Virus record (IMG/VR): IMGVR_UViG_3300035681_000097
Location: 1-29,414 of that record
DNA length: 29,414 nucleotides
Reading direction: 5' to 3' (one strand)
Source: a virus
Notes under the pieces: model-generated
The model's input: only the letters and a program-made list of their open reading frames with translations
What the model was told of the DNA's origin: nothing
Databases searched by the model: none
Program-made: the position numbers and the translations under genes
Part shown: positions 7,846 through 15,978 of the stretch, in pieces
Layout: the number at the start of each line of letters is the position of its first letter
Position numbering within the stretch: position 1 is the stretch's first letter

Positions 7846-8124
7846 TTATACTTTATTTAATACTTCAATTTTGTCAGCCGGTATTCTTAGTTGTATACCA
7901 GGCTCTAAACCTAAATTTACAGAGTTTAAATTATTAGCCTGTGCAATTATCCACCATAGAGATGGGTCATTGTAATATTCTCTTGCTAATGTATCCAATC
8001 TATCAGTTTCCTGAGTAATAATATATATATCACTATCTTTTTTGGCAATCTGGCTAGGTATAACGGTTTCATAAACTCTTTTTCCGTTAGCCAATCTAAT
8101 TGCACCTGTATTATTGTATCTCAT
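7846..8124 (-). CDS. LysM-domain tail/baseplate protein (gpX/gp53-like, 92 aa)
   Basis: This starts at ATG 8124. About residues 33-82 form a LysM fold: YIITQETDRLDTLAREYY, then DPSLWWIIAQANNLN, ending in the GIQLRIP strand. The pattern of threonine/aspartate turn, helix with a Tyr pair, Trp-Trp-Ile-Ile helix and PGxxLRIP end is typical of tail protein X of P2-like phages and the LysM domain of T4 gp53. In those phages the domain sits in the baseplate near the hub. Here it lies directly between the 999-residue structural gene and the hub-like gene, which supports the same job. Confidence 0.85.
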   Translation of the reverse strand: MRYNNTGAIRLANGKRVYETVIPSQIAKKDSDIYIITQETDRLDTLAREYYNDPSLWWIIAQANNLNSVNLGLEPGIQLRIPADKIEVLNKV

Positions 8125-8145
8125 AATATAAAAATATATTGTTAT

Positions 8146-11145
8146 TTAAAAACCTCCACCTGCGCCACCGCCACCGAAAGTACCTCCACCAAATTGAACT
8201 TGTTTAGTACCATCAGGTACATTTGTTCCTTTAATTTTCTTTTCTACATTTTTAACAGGAACAGGACCTTGTGTTCCACCGGCAGCCGTTCCACCGGCAG
8301 CCGTTCCACCTGTTCCACCACTACCTTTGGCTGCATTATTTTGCTTATTACCATCCGATGTAGTATCTCTAGTTACAGCAGGTCTTACATCATTACTCAA
8401 TGAAGTACCAAAATCATACAATCTAGTAGTAGTACTTCTACTTTCTATAAATGTTACACCAATTGATGCGTTTAAAAACTTAGGTAATCTAAAACTTTTC
8501 ATACTATAGTTAACATCATTGTATCCTACTCTAGCCGTATCACCAGCATTATCTATAAGAAATCCTGTTTTAGTAATAGGGTCATATATTCTATTTTCAC
8601 CTTCTTTTATACCTTCATTCGTTCTTGCAATGGTAGTAAATGCTTGTCCAGAATTACTTATTACTTCTCCGCCTGGATTAGCTCTAAATTTTCCATTAAA
8701 TTCATAATCGTTATCATAATAATCAGAAACTCCGTATTTCATTTGTCCATCTCCCAGTTCCCAAAGATTTTCACTATCTTCAATTGAATAACTTAAACTA
8801 TCTAAGAAGCAAACTCTATTGTGGTATAAATCACCAAAAGTAAATTTAGCTAAATTAGGTAAAACTATTCCACCATCCGTATATCCTCCTGGATAATTAA
8901 AGTTAGCTAAGAATTCAATTTTTCTCCACATCATTGCCAATTCTATCGAAGACATCGCATACGCCTTAAGGTTAAATGTTACCTTTCTTTCTATTCCTGT
9001 ATAATTGTAAAAATTAAATGGTGACCCAATCATTTTACTATTTTCCCAAGATGGAGAAAATGTTTCATTAAATCCACTTACGATTGCTCTAAAATAAATT
9101 GTCTCACCACTGCCCATATTAGTAAAACGAAGTGGTATTAAATCAACCTCATCTATTGTTTTTCCATTATACTTTATAGAAGCCAATTCAGATACTGTAA
9201 ATACTCCTGTTTGATTTATCACATCTGATAATGTTTTCAATCCTCTTCTCGTTGAAAGTGAATCTGTGACATTTGATGTAGTGTCTGCTGAATTATTAAT
9301 TCTTGTTCTTAAACTAAATCTATCCTTCTGAGTTCTTTTTTTAGGTTGAATAAATCCTAATATTGGATTAGTTAATATTTTACTGGATACCAATGGCCCC
9401 GCTGCTGAACCAGACTGATATGGATTTGTAATTGTATTATACTGCTGTAATTTATCCGCAGTAGGTTCACCTTTCTTTTTATTTAAGTCTGTATCAGATA
9501 ATCTAAACGCAAAACCAGATACACCAAATACTCCTTGAGTTCTTTTCAATCCTTTTGTAGGAGAATTAAGTTCCCAAGGTTTGTTGATTAACATCTTGCT
9601 ACCTAATAAAACTGATGTAGATAGTGGGAATGGTGCGGTAGATGGTCCACTAAATCCTCCTTGCCTTTCATATGGGTTTACATTTGTATAAACAAATTCT
9701 AAATCCTTAATAGTAGGTTCTCCAAATTTTTTGTGATTAGTATTATCGGATAAACTAAATGCGAATTCTTTATTTAATCCAAATAGGCCACTCTGAAGAG
9801 CAGGATTAGCTATACCCCCTGCAGGTGAGTTTAATCCATAGGGTTTATTAAGTAACAATTTACTACCCAACGTAACTACGGTTTCTACTCTAAAATCAGG
9901 CATAGTAGATTGACCTGCAAAATTATTAAATGGACTATATGGATTTTCTCTAGTATATATCCCCAGTAAATCCGCTAATTTAGGTTCACCAAATCTTTGA
10001 TTTCTACTACCATCGGAAAGACTAAACGCATATTCAGTATCACCAAATCTTGCACTTTTTCTAGCTAACGCAGATGCATATGCTGAACCATCGGAAGGTG
10101 AATTTTTATCAAAAGAGTTTCTTAAAGAAGTAGGAACAGGACTTAAAAATCTACTACCATTATTTAATTCAGCTGATTCTACATTTGGTAATCCTTTTGT
10201 TCTTGCATTAGGATTGGATGATGTGTATTTATCCCCTATCCAATATCTATTATCCTGTAAGAATGCGGAAGTAGGTTCACCCTTTCTTCCGTTTAATCTC
10301 ATACCATAACTCTTTGTTCCTAAATCTCTACCATATATTTCACCTTTTCGTGTGAATCCCTTAATAGGTGATACCGCTGATATATCTAAATAATTTAGAG
10401 ATAAAGTTTGCGTATATGTACTCATTGAAGATTCATAGTTAGCAGTAGATGCATATTTTCCTACAAATCCATTATGATTTCCTTTTGATAATGATGCAAC
10501 CGTCTGACTTCCGAATAATGCAGTTCGTATTGCTCCCTGAGTAACTTTTAATCCACCTCCAATTATTTGTTTAGCTAATTGAGATGGAGTACCTCCACCA
10601 GTTTGCTTTAAGAATCTACCAAATGAAGTACCTGCTGCATCTTTCTTAATTTCACCAATAGTAATCATCGTATCAGGCTCTTTTCCCTTTTGAAGTTTAC
10701 CCGTATTGATTACATAAGTTGGATAAGTATCCTGAGGCAATCCTAATTTTTTAGTTACAAATCCTTCAACTTTTTTTAGTGCCCTTCCTATTAAACCATT
10801 GTTACCACCTTGTGTACCATTGTTGTTTATGCTATCTTTCATAGCCTGAACATCGTTGGTTTTTCTGGTAGTTAATCTGATAATATCAGTTCCATATAAT
10901 ATAGGAGATGATAGTAATCTAAGCGGTCTGATTCCACCAAATTCCTCCTCTAATAAAGTTTCCTTAGTTCTAAACCCTATTGTTTTTCTAATACCATTCA
11001 TTGCTTTAAATGGTAACCCCATAAGAGGATTATTCGATGAGATATTGATATCCTTACTATTACGGATATCATAAGTTTTCTCAGCAGTTTTTCCACTACT
11101 CTGAAGTTGTTTTGACCTGAATAATTCTTCTATCGTTTTTCCCAT
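8146..11145 (-). CDS. Large tail/baseplate structural protein with internal repeats and Gly-rich tail (999 aa)
   Basis: Start ATG 11145 overlaps the stop of the tape measure by one base (TAATG), implying translational coupling. Residues ~280-600 carry about four degenerate repeats of 85-97 residues. The shared elements are FxLSD, then GEPT, a YT..NPY motif, LLGSK.L.NKP and LNSP. Residues ~650-820 form a more conserved-looking domain: IPLRFTNMGSGETIYFRAIV, FSPSWENSKMIGSPF, YTGIERKVTFNLK, then MWRKIEFLANFNYPGG. I associate this arrangement with virion proteins of environmental T4-like phages, probably at the tail tip. The last ~60 residues are Gly/Ala/Thr-rich and end GGGTFGGGGAGGGF. No enzyme motif or membrane segment was recognised. 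A baseplate protein is the best guess from context. Confidence 0.7.
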   Translation of the reverse strand: MGKTIEELFRSKQLQSSGKTAEKTYDIRNSKDINISSNNPLMGLPFKAMNGIRKTIGFRTKETLLEEEFGGIRPLRLLSSPILYGTDIIRLTTRKTNDVQAMKDSINNNGTQGGNNGLIGRALKKVEGFVTKKLGLPQDTYPTYVINTGKLQKGKEPDTMITIGEIKKDAAGTSFGRFLKQTGGGTPSQLAKQIIGGGLKVTQGAIRTALFGSQTVASLSKGNHNGFVGKYASTANYESSMSTYTQTLSLNYLDISAVSPIKGFTRKGEIYGRDLGTKSYGMRLNGRKGEPTSAFLQDNRYWIGDKYTSSNPNARTKGLPNVESAELNNGSRFLSPVPTSLRNSFDKNSPSDGSAYASALARKSARFGDTEYAFSLSDGSRNQRFGEPKLADLLGIYTRENPYSPFNNFAGQSTMPDFRVETVVTLGSKLLLNKPYGLNSPAGGIANPALQSGLFGLNKEFAFSLSDNTNHKKFGEPTIKDLEFVYTNVNPYERQGGFSGPSTAPFPLSTSVLLGSKMLINKPWELNSPTKGLKRTQGVFGVSGFAFRLSDTDLNKKKGEPTADKLQQYNTITNPYQSGSAAGPLVSSKILTNPILGFIQPKKRTQKDRFSLRTRINNSADTTSNVTDSLSTRRGLKTLSDVINQTGVFTVSELASIKYNGKTIDEVDLIPLRFTNMGSGETIYFRAIVSGFNETFSPSWENSKMIGSPFNFYNYTGIERKVTFNLKAYAMSSIELAMMWRKIEFLANFNYPGGYTDGGIVLPNLAKFTFGDLYHNRVCFLDSLSYSIEDSENLWELGDGQMKYGVSDYYDNDYEFNGKFRANPGGEVISNSGQAFTTIARTNEGIKEGENRIYDPITKTGFLIDNAGDTARVGYNDVNYSMKSFRLPKFLNASIGVTFIESRSTTTRLYDFGTSLSNDVRPAVTRDTTSDGNKQNNAAKGSGGTGGTAAGGTAAGGTQGPVPVKNVEKKIKGTNVPDGTKQVQFGGGTFGGGGAGGGF
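8273..8310. repeat. Short tandem repeat, 15-base unit, about 2.5 copies
   Basis: The unit GTTCCACCGGCAGCC occurs at 8273-8287 and 8288-8302, then half of it again. It encodes the GGTAAGGTAAGG stretch of the Gly-rich C-terminal tail of the 999-residue protein. The exact repetition at DNA level suggests recent slippage and copy-number variation. Confidence 0.9.
9400..10310 (-). repeat. Three to four degenerate ~90-residue repeats inside the 999-residue protein
   Basis: The GEP codons recur near 10280, 9985, 9718 and 9466, giving spacings of about 295, 267 and 252 bases. Each unit continues with NPY, a Gly/Pro/Ser/Thr segment, LLGSK (or a variant), NKP and LNSP. The most downstream copy is the most degenerate. 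Confidence 0.75.
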
Positions 11146-14096
11146 TATGAAGTAATTGGATTTTTAGCAGCACCCCTACCAACTGCCGCTGTTACTTTTG
11201 CACCGTCCATATAAACATCTTTATTAGATAAATATGCTGCTTTCAATTCATCTAATTTTTGTATTATTAAATCATCTTTACTTTCTCCTCCACCTGCACT
11301 ATCACCACCAAATAAAGAACCCGCTACTGCACCAACTGCTCCTGCCACTAATAGTACAGGAATAGCCGCTGTTCCCATTGCCGCAACCATCGCTAATGAA
11401 TATGCTAATGCTGTAAATGCACCCGCCATTGCCAACACACCTACCGCAGCTTCTATATTCATAAGTGGTAATAATGCCGCCATCATATTTGTTATACTAC
11501 CTACGATAACTGATATACCACTTGCTATAGCCGTTATCACTCCTACTAAAACTTCTCCGATTGCTTTTACCAATGGAACTAATAAACTTAATCCAAATGC
11601 AAATATAGTAAATGCGGCTGCTAATGCTAAAATTACCGCAACTCCTAACCAACCTACAGTTCCAGCAGTTGAACCAAATCCTACTAAGGCCGGTCCCAAT
11701 AAATTTAATGCTGCCGCTGTTGGTATTGCTGCCGCTGCAAATAATGCCATACCAATCGCTCCTGGAATCATCAATGTAAATGCAATTGCTGCAGCACCCA
11801 CTGCTATAGAACCAGGAATAGTTGGAGCCATTTTATCCAATCCTTTCGCTAACAATCCTAATCCTATTCCGGCTGGCGCTGCAAATACTGATAACAATGC
11901 CATTCCTATTATACCAGGAATAATTAATATAAATCCTAATGATGCTACTGCTAATGCTAATGAACCCATCATCACAGAGCCATCACCCATTTTTTTCAAT
12001 CCTTTTGCCAATTCACCTAATCCTTTACCAGCACTATCAGCAAATTTAGAAACTCCCCACATACCTATTAAACCAGGAGTTAATAATAAAAATCCTATTC
12101 CCGTTGGTATTAAGTTTAAAGCTCCCTTAAGAACTTTAGTATCACCCATTGCCTTCAATCCTTTTGATAAATCTTTAAGTTTATCACCCATTGATTTATC
12201 CTTATTAACTGCATCAGTTGCTCCTTCGACACCTTCAGGTGAGGTTACTGAATCTATTTTACTATCAACCAAATCCTCTGCTTTTTCGGATGCCTTATCC
12301 TGAACTTTATCTGTTATACTATCTTGTACTTTATCTACTACTTTATCTTTTGCACTATCTATTACATCACTTGCAGGACTTTTGCCACCTGTTACCATTC
12401 CCCACACCTTCTGTGCCCCTGCCACTACTAATCCCTTAACCATATCCCACACCTTAGATACAACTCCACCGAACATACCATCAAATGCCTTTATACCCCC
12501 ACCTAACTGACCCATTAATATAATAGCCTTTCCTATAGCACCAATGAATCCACCTCCGAATTCATTTACTATCGCACTTATACCTTCCTTCATTGTACTA
12601 AACTCTTCGGTCAAAGTACCGGCATTTTCAGCGATATTCTGCTGATTCATATACATCTTTTCCAATTCCGCTACACTTATTCCTAATGCTGCGGCAGCTG
12701 CATCTTTCTGATACGCATCCATTTTATCCCACTCAGCCTTATCACCCAATTGTCTAAGTATTTCAGACATTGCCTCCTCTTGCTTACCCATATAAAATAA
12801 CTCTCTTGCTCTACTTAAATTCAAGTCCCTACCTAACATTGCACTAGCTTCTAATTCTTTTTCAATTGAAGTTTCGAAATCTAATAATGTGTCTGCTATT
12901 TTAGCAGTAGTTGCAAAAGTTACACCTAATTGTCTAGCTTGTATAGCTGCGTTCTTAATGTTATCTCCACTTCCTTTTGCATATTTTGCAAACGCTTCTC
13001 CGTTAGCCGCTAAATCTTTCATTACTGCTGATGGTAAAACACCTCTTAATTTTGCGGTAGCCTGAAGTGATTTAAGCATATTAGCTGCTTGCTCTGAAGT
13101 CGAACCTCTCATTTTACCAAACTCTGATGTTAAATATGCTGCCTCAGTACCACTTATACCCATATTATTTGCAATCAAATTGGTATTCAATTGAGTACCA
13201 AATGATGCTTCACCCATATCACCTAAATTTTCAGCTAATCCTTCTGCTACTTGTTGAGATTCTTTAAATCCCATTCCTAATACTCCAGCTGATGCAGTAA
13301 ATCCATTAATCTCTTGACCTACCATTCCAAATGCCTTTTGCATTTCAAACACCTTACCAACAACTTTACCTACTCCAACTATGAGTAATCCAATTGCCAA
13401 TGATGGTTTCTTCAATGCAGCAGTTATTTGATTAGCAACTGCATTTAATCTACCTTTCATTTCATCTACTTCCTTAGTTAACTCTTTATATGCGGCTACC
13501 TCATCATCGGTTAACCCATTCATTATCTCAAGTTCACGATTCGCCTTTTCTAAGTTTTTATTGAAATCACCTACTATACTACCTAATTCTCTGTTCCCTT
13601 CTATCAAATCTTGATTTGACTTTACAAAACTTATATAGTCTTTTCGAATATTTACTAAATTGTCTGCCGCGGCTATCTGTTCTTCTTTAGTACCGGATGC
13701 TGCAGATAAAACATCTCTTTGTGCTTCTGCTACTTTGTACGCTTTTTGTGCAAATTGTTCGGCGAACTCTATATCAGCTGGGTCAGTTAAACTAACCTGA
13801 ACCTTACTTAATGATTTAAGTTGTCTATCCATTGAAGTGAACGACTTACCTAACTCAGTAGTTGCTCTTTCCGATATAGATATCTGAGATGCTAAATCAC
13901 TAAAATCGGAAACAGTGGTTTTTATACCTTTTGCTTTGTTAATATAGGCTTCGGTTTTACTAATCTTTTCTTGCAAATCCGCAATAGCAGCCGCATCACC
14001 CCTTTGTTGAGCAGCAGCTAGGTCCTCCTGTTGTTTGGCTAAATTTTCGGTTGCCTTAGCTTCGGCGTTGATTAGTTTTATTTTTTCCCCTGCCAT
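11145..14096 (-). CDS. Tail tape measure protein (983 aa)
   Basis: This starts at ATG 14096. The first ~230 residues are Lys/Glu/Ala-rich and predicted coiled coil. A mid-part contains GMGFKESQQVAEGLAENLGD and other helical segments. A Lys/Asp/Ser-rich stretch follows (VIDSAKDKVVDKVQDSITDK). From about residue 655 to 920 come long hydrophobic Ala/Gly/Ile/Leu segments with many potential membrane helices. This architecture of coiled coil followed by hydrophobic helices is that of tape measure proteins, which set tail length and may help DNA cross the inner membrane. T4 gp29 is 590 residues, so this predicts a longer tail if length scales in the usual way. It sits after the gp26/gp51-like pair, as in tape measure loci generally. 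Confidence 0.9.
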   Translation of the reverse strand: MAGEKIKLINAEAKATENLAKQQEDLAAAQQRGDAAAIADLQEKISKTEAYINKAKGIKTTVSDFSDLASQISISERATTELGKSFTSMDRQLKSLSKVQVSLTDPADIEFAEQFAQKAYKVAEAQRDVLSAASGTKEEQIAAADNLVNIRKDYISFVKSNQDLIEGNRELGSIVGDFNKNLEKANRELEIMNGLTDDEVAAYKELTKEVDEMKGRLNAVANQITAALKKPSLAIGLLIVGVGKVVGKVFEMQKAFGMVGQEINGFTASAGVLGMGFKESQQVAEGLAENLGDMGEASFGTQLNTNLIANNMGISGTEAAYLTSEFGKMRGSTSEQAANMLKSLQATAKLRGVLPSAVMKDLAANGEAFAKYAKGSGDNIKNAAIQARQLGVTFATTAKIADTLLDFETSIEKELEASAMLGRDLNLSRARELFYMGKQEEAMSEILRQLGDKAEWDKMDAYQKDAAAAALGISVAELEKMYMNQQNIAENAGTLTEEFSTMKEGISAIVNEFGGGFIGAIGKAIILMGQLGGGIKAFDGMFGGVVSKVWDMVKGLVVAGAQKVWGMVTGGKSPASDVIDSAKDKVVDKVQDSITDKVQDKASEKAEDLVDSKIDSVTSPEGVEGATDAVNKDKSMGDKLKDLSKGLKAMGDTKVLKGALNLIPTGIGFLLLTPGLIGMWGVSKFADSAGKGLGELAKGLKKMGDGSVMMGSLALAVASLGFILIIPGIIGMALLSVFAAPAGIGLGLLAKGLDKMAPTIPGSIAVGAAAIAFTLMIPGAIGMALFAAAAIPTAAALNLLGPALVGFGSTAGTVGWLGVAVILALAAAFTIFAFGLSLLVPLVKAIGEVLVGVITAIASGISVIVGSITNMMAALLPLMNIEAAVGVLAMAGAFTALAYSLAMVAAMGTAAIPVLLVAGAVGAVAGSLFGGDSAGGGESKDDLIIQKLDELKAAYLSNKDVYMDGAKVTAAVGRGAAKNPITS
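11720..12125 (-). repeat. Hydrophobic ~51-residue repeats in the tape measure
   Basis: LLLTPGLIGM, LIIPGIIGMAL and LMIPGAIGMAL recur near 12065, 11912 and 11758, a period of about 153 bases. Between them lie Gly-rich helices with KGL.KMGD-type loops. Each unit could form a hydrophobic hairpin followed by an amphipathic linker. Confidence 0.75.
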
Positions 14097-14102
14097 TTAT
14101 TA

Positions 14103-14300
14103 CTACTTCTTCTTATTAATTTTATCTAATACTTTCTGCAAATCAGCTAAAGAATCACTTGTATCTCTAAGTGCTTTAGCTAATTCAGGATTTCTTTCTG
14201 CTGATTTTTCTATGAAATACTTATCTAATCCTCTTTTATAGGAGTCTATAAAGCTATCTACGAATTTGTTAAGAATTCCTTCTTTAATAGGTTGTTTCAT
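14103..14300 (-). CDS. Small helical phage protein before the tape measure (65 aa)
   Basis: This starts at ATG 14300 and ends six bases before the tape measure ATG. The protein is almost all helix and strongly charged: MKQPIKEGILNKFVDSFIDS at the start and LADLQKVLDKINKKK at the end. It has no membrane segment and no recognised domain. A promoter-like motif lies 21 bases upstream, just after a terminator, so it probably heads the tape measure transcript. A chaperone or tail-tip accessory role is possible. Confidence 0.75.
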   Translation of the reverse strand: MKQPIKEGILNKFVDSFIDSYKRGLDKYFIEKSAERNPELAKALRDTSDSLADLQKVLDKINKKK

Positions 14301-14320
14301 TGTGAGTATATTTTTACTAA

Positions 14321-14329
14321 TATAAATAT
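14321..14329 (-). promoter_or_regulatory. Candidate phage promoter motif (ATATTTATA) before the 65-residue gene
   Basis: The plus strand reads TATAAATAT, ending 21 bases from ATG 14300. It lies directly downstream (in gene sense) of the terminator at 14334-14362, as expected if a new transcript starts here. Confidence 0.45.
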
Positions 14330-14333
14330 TGGA

Positions 14334-14362
14334 TAAAAAAATAAGGGGTGATTACACCCCTT
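14334..14362 (-). terminator. Rho-independent terminator after the gp51-like frame
   Basis: In gene sense an 8-base perfect stem AAGGGGTG/CACCCCTT (14343-14350 and 14355-14362) encloses a TAAT loop and is followed by ATTTTTTT. It lies eight bases after the stop at 14371. It would separate the gp26/gp51-like transcript from the tape measure transcript. Confidence 0.85.
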
Positions 14363-14370
14363 AAATTTTA

Positions 14371-14667
14371 CTATCTCATCCTTACTTTTGAAGAACCACC
14401 TGAAGGAACTTTTGTTTTCCTATTGGCTCTATCATATTCTTCTTTTTCTTTTTTCTTTAAGTCAATTAACTTCTTAAGGTAAAACCTTCTCCAGTGAATT
14501 GGCATCGTATATACATCTTTCCAAGTAAACCCATTACCATATTGAACCAAACTCCAAATTTCTTCGTGAAGTTGGGTAGAGTAATTAGTTGGAAGGGTAA
14601 AAAAAGCTAACCCCAAATGGGATATCAAGTGCCTCCGTCTCACCAGTAATATCAGATGTAAATTCAA
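14371..14667 (-). CDS. gp51-like protein frame, probably expressed by +1/-2 frameshift from the gp26-like gene
   Basis: The open frame spans 14667-14371 but begins at a TTG inside the preceding gene. There is no ATG before the one in YTMPIHWRRFYLKKL, which sits inside the conserved-looking part. The sequence QLHEEIWSLVQYGNGFTW plus MPIHWRRFYLKKLIDLKK resembles the gp51 baseplate hub assembly proteins of T4-like phages as I recall them; gene 51 also follows gene 26 in T4. About 75 residues lie after the T7 run at 14599-14605, so a frameshift product would be about 324 residues. The C terminus is basic (VPSGGSSKVRMR). Frames upstream of the T7 run (LVRRRHLISHLG) look like non-coding shadow. Alternative: initiation at GTG or TTG within the overlap. 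Confidence 0.72.
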   Translation of the reverse strand: MNLHLILLVRRRHLISHLGLAFFTLPTNYSTQLHEEIWSLVQYGNGFTWKDVYTMPIHWRRFYLKKLIDLKKKEKEEYDRANRKTKVPSGGSSKVRMR

Positions 14668-15346
14668 ATTTTAAATCCAAATCGGGTGCAAAATCTCTAA
14701 TATGTGCTCTTAATGCTCTGCTATCCTGAGCTAACAATTGATTAGTTACCCAATTATTAATGAATCCTCTTTCAGTATTACCTTCGACTTCCACTATCAT
14801 TTTTCGTAATCTAGTTGTAACTTCAACCGGATTAGTACCTTTGGATAACTTATCTAATGCCGCTACTTCAGCCTGAACATCTTTTTCATCCTTATGTGAT
14901 AATAATTTGAATTTAATCTTTTTACCAGATTGAGGTAAAGTAAATTCATATTTATTATCTCTTTTTAATAGAGAATAATCAATATCCTTTGTTTTAACCT
15001 TCGCTAAATCAATTGTTACTTGTTGTCTCTCACCGCTAAATGGGTCAGATACCTCTACTTGATAAGCCGCTCCATATCCTAAAATACGAGTTGCTAACAT
15101 AATAGCGTTCTTATCACCTGTAACTAAATCATCGATTGATGCATCTACTACTACAGATTCTAATAACTTATCTAATACTATACCTTTTTTGATTAGGTTT
15201 TGTGAAGAAAGAATATCTTCTTCCTTTGCGGTCATATACTTTATCGTAACTTGTCCGCTCGCCAATGGATGTCCCTCAGGGTAACACTTTCCTTCTGATG
15301 GTAATGATATAACCTCAGTTGGGAATTCATAATTTTTGTCTGCCAT
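14585..15346 (-). CDS. T4 gp26-like baseplate protein (PF12322 family), possible tail assembly chaperone
   Basis: This 253-residue protein starts at ATG 15346. It has the signatures I know from the T4_baseplate/gp26 family of marine T4-like phages: LPSEGKCYPEGHPLASG, then KYMTAKEEDILSSQNLIKKG, LDKLLESVV and GDKNAIMLATRILGYG. A beta-rich centre and a C-terminal domain (RAHIRDFAPDLDLKFEF, DITGETEALDIPFGVSFF) follow. It sits between the tube and tape measure genes, the usual place of tail assembly chaperones such as lambda G/GT. It ends at TAA 14585 a few codons after a T7 run, and a gp51-like frame continues in +1. It is preceded by a promoter-like motif and a terminator. Confidence 0.82.
   Translation of the reverse strand: MADKNYEFPTEVISLPSEGKCYPEGHPLASGQVTIKYMTAKEEDILSSQNLIKKGIVLDKLLESVVVDASIDDLVTGDKNAIMLATRILGYGAAYQVEVSDPFSGERQQVTIDLAKVKTKDIDYSLLKRDNKYEFTLPQSGKKIKFKLLSHKDEKDVQAEVAALDKLSKGTNPVEVTTRLRKMIVEVEGNTERGFINNWVTNQLLAQDSRALRAHIRDFAPDLDLKFEFTSDITGETEALDIPFGVSFFYPSN
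14599..14605 (-). other. Candidate slippery site for programmed frameshift (T7 run)
   Basis: In gene sense the region reads AGC TTT TTT TAC CCT in the zero frame. Phe tRNA on TTT could slip +1 or -2 on the T7 run and continue ACC CTT CCA in the gp51-like frame. The zero-frame stop TAA follows four codons later. I saw no obvious strong downstream hairpin. Confidence 0.6.
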
Positions 15347-15367
15347 AATAATAACTTATTGTTTGTA

Positions 15368-15376
15368 TATAAATAT
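15368..15376 (-). promoter_or_regulatory. Candidate phage promoter motif (ATATTTATA) before the gp26-like gene
   Basis: The plus strand reads TATAAATAT inside a run of AT dinucleotides, 22 bases from ATG 15346 and just after the tube terminator. The surrounding AT repeats make this copy less specific than the others. Confidence 0.4.
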
Positions 15377-15397
15377 ATATATCACAAATTTTCAAAA

Positions 15398-15432
15398 CAA
15401 AAAAAGGGGATAACATTTCTGTTTCCCCTTTT
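15398..15432 (-). terminator. Rho-independent terminator after the tail tube gene
   Basis: In gene sense the stem AAAAGGGGA/TCCCCTTTT (15424-15432 and 15402-15410) encloses a 13-base loop and runs into a T tract of seven or more. It starts 16 bases after the tube stop at 15449. Strong termination here would keep the abundant sheath/tube transcript apart from the low-copy gp26-like gene. Confidence 0.88.
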
Positions 15433-15448
15433 ATATTTTATTCTTTTA

Positions 15449-15940
15449 TTAGAATTCTAAGATTGCGTAATCGTAAGTTAAAGTAATTTCGATTGATGCA
15501 GGGTCTGTAGCATTACTCCAATCCAAGTCACCGAAGTTAGCTTGAGAGATAAATGCTCCTTTTAATTTCCATTGTTCAATCTTATCACCTACTGGACCTA
15601 ACATATAGAAATCCACATCCTTCTTATAGAATTCTGCGTATCCATCTCTACCTGTTAATGATTCATGTGATGTTCTAATCCACTCCATTACCGCTTGAGC
15701 TCCAGAAGGAACAATTGGGTCAAATAGCGTAAGTGCTACATCTTGCCAATCTCCTTTACCTTTCAACTTTCTTTTTACGTTGATGTGGTCTAATACTACT
15801 GTCTCAAATTGGATAGTAGGTCTGTTAGCTACTCTCACTAAATATGAAGGGATACCATCGATTTCAACGATGAATCTATTCTTCATCTTTGGTTCGAAAT
15901 TGGTATAAAACATTTCGTTAAATTCTAATACGTCTGCCAT
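15449..15940 (-). CDS. Tail tube protein (T4 gp19-like)
   Basis: This 163-residue protein starts at ATG 15940 and matches T4 gp19 (163 residues) in length. The opening MADVLEFNEMFYTNFEPKMK leads to NRFIVEIDGIPSYLVR, then PTIQFETVVLDHINVKRKLKG and WQDVALTLFDPI. The end PASIEITLTYDYAILEF is the typical final beta strand. Tube monomers stack as hexamers inside the sheath to form the DNA channel. The gene directly follows the sheath gene (38-base gap) with its own promoter-like motif and terminator, as fits a highly expressed structural gene. Confidence 0.95.
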   Translation of the reverse strand: MADVLEFNEMFYTNFEPKMKNRFIVEIDGIPSYLVRVANRPTIQFETVVLDHINVKRKLKGKGDWQDVALTLFDPIVPSGAQAVMEWIRTSHESLTGRDGYAEFYKKDVDFYMLGPVGDKIEQWKLKGAFISQANFGDLDWSNATDPASIEITLTYDYAILEF

Positions 15941-15957
15941 TTTATTGCTTTATTTTA

Positions 15958-15966
15958 TATAAATAT
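15958..15966 (-). promoter_or_regulatory. Candidate phage promoter motif (ATATTTATA) before the tail tube gene
   Basis: The plus strand reads TATAAATAT in the 38-base gap between sheath and tube, 18 bases from ATG 15940. This is the closest spacing of the set. Confidence 0.42.
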
Positions 15967-15978
15967 TAGTTATTCAAA

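Noticed and set aside
12218-12439. Plus-strand open frame rich in Leu/Tyr
   Set aside because: The composition comes from reading the Lys/Asp-rich tape measure linker backwards; not a membrane protein gene.
14605-14667. TTG-initiated N-terminal extension of the gp51-like frame
   Set aside because: The sequence there (LVRRRHLISHLG) reads as the out-of-frame shadow of the gp26-like gene; frameshifting explains the open frame better.
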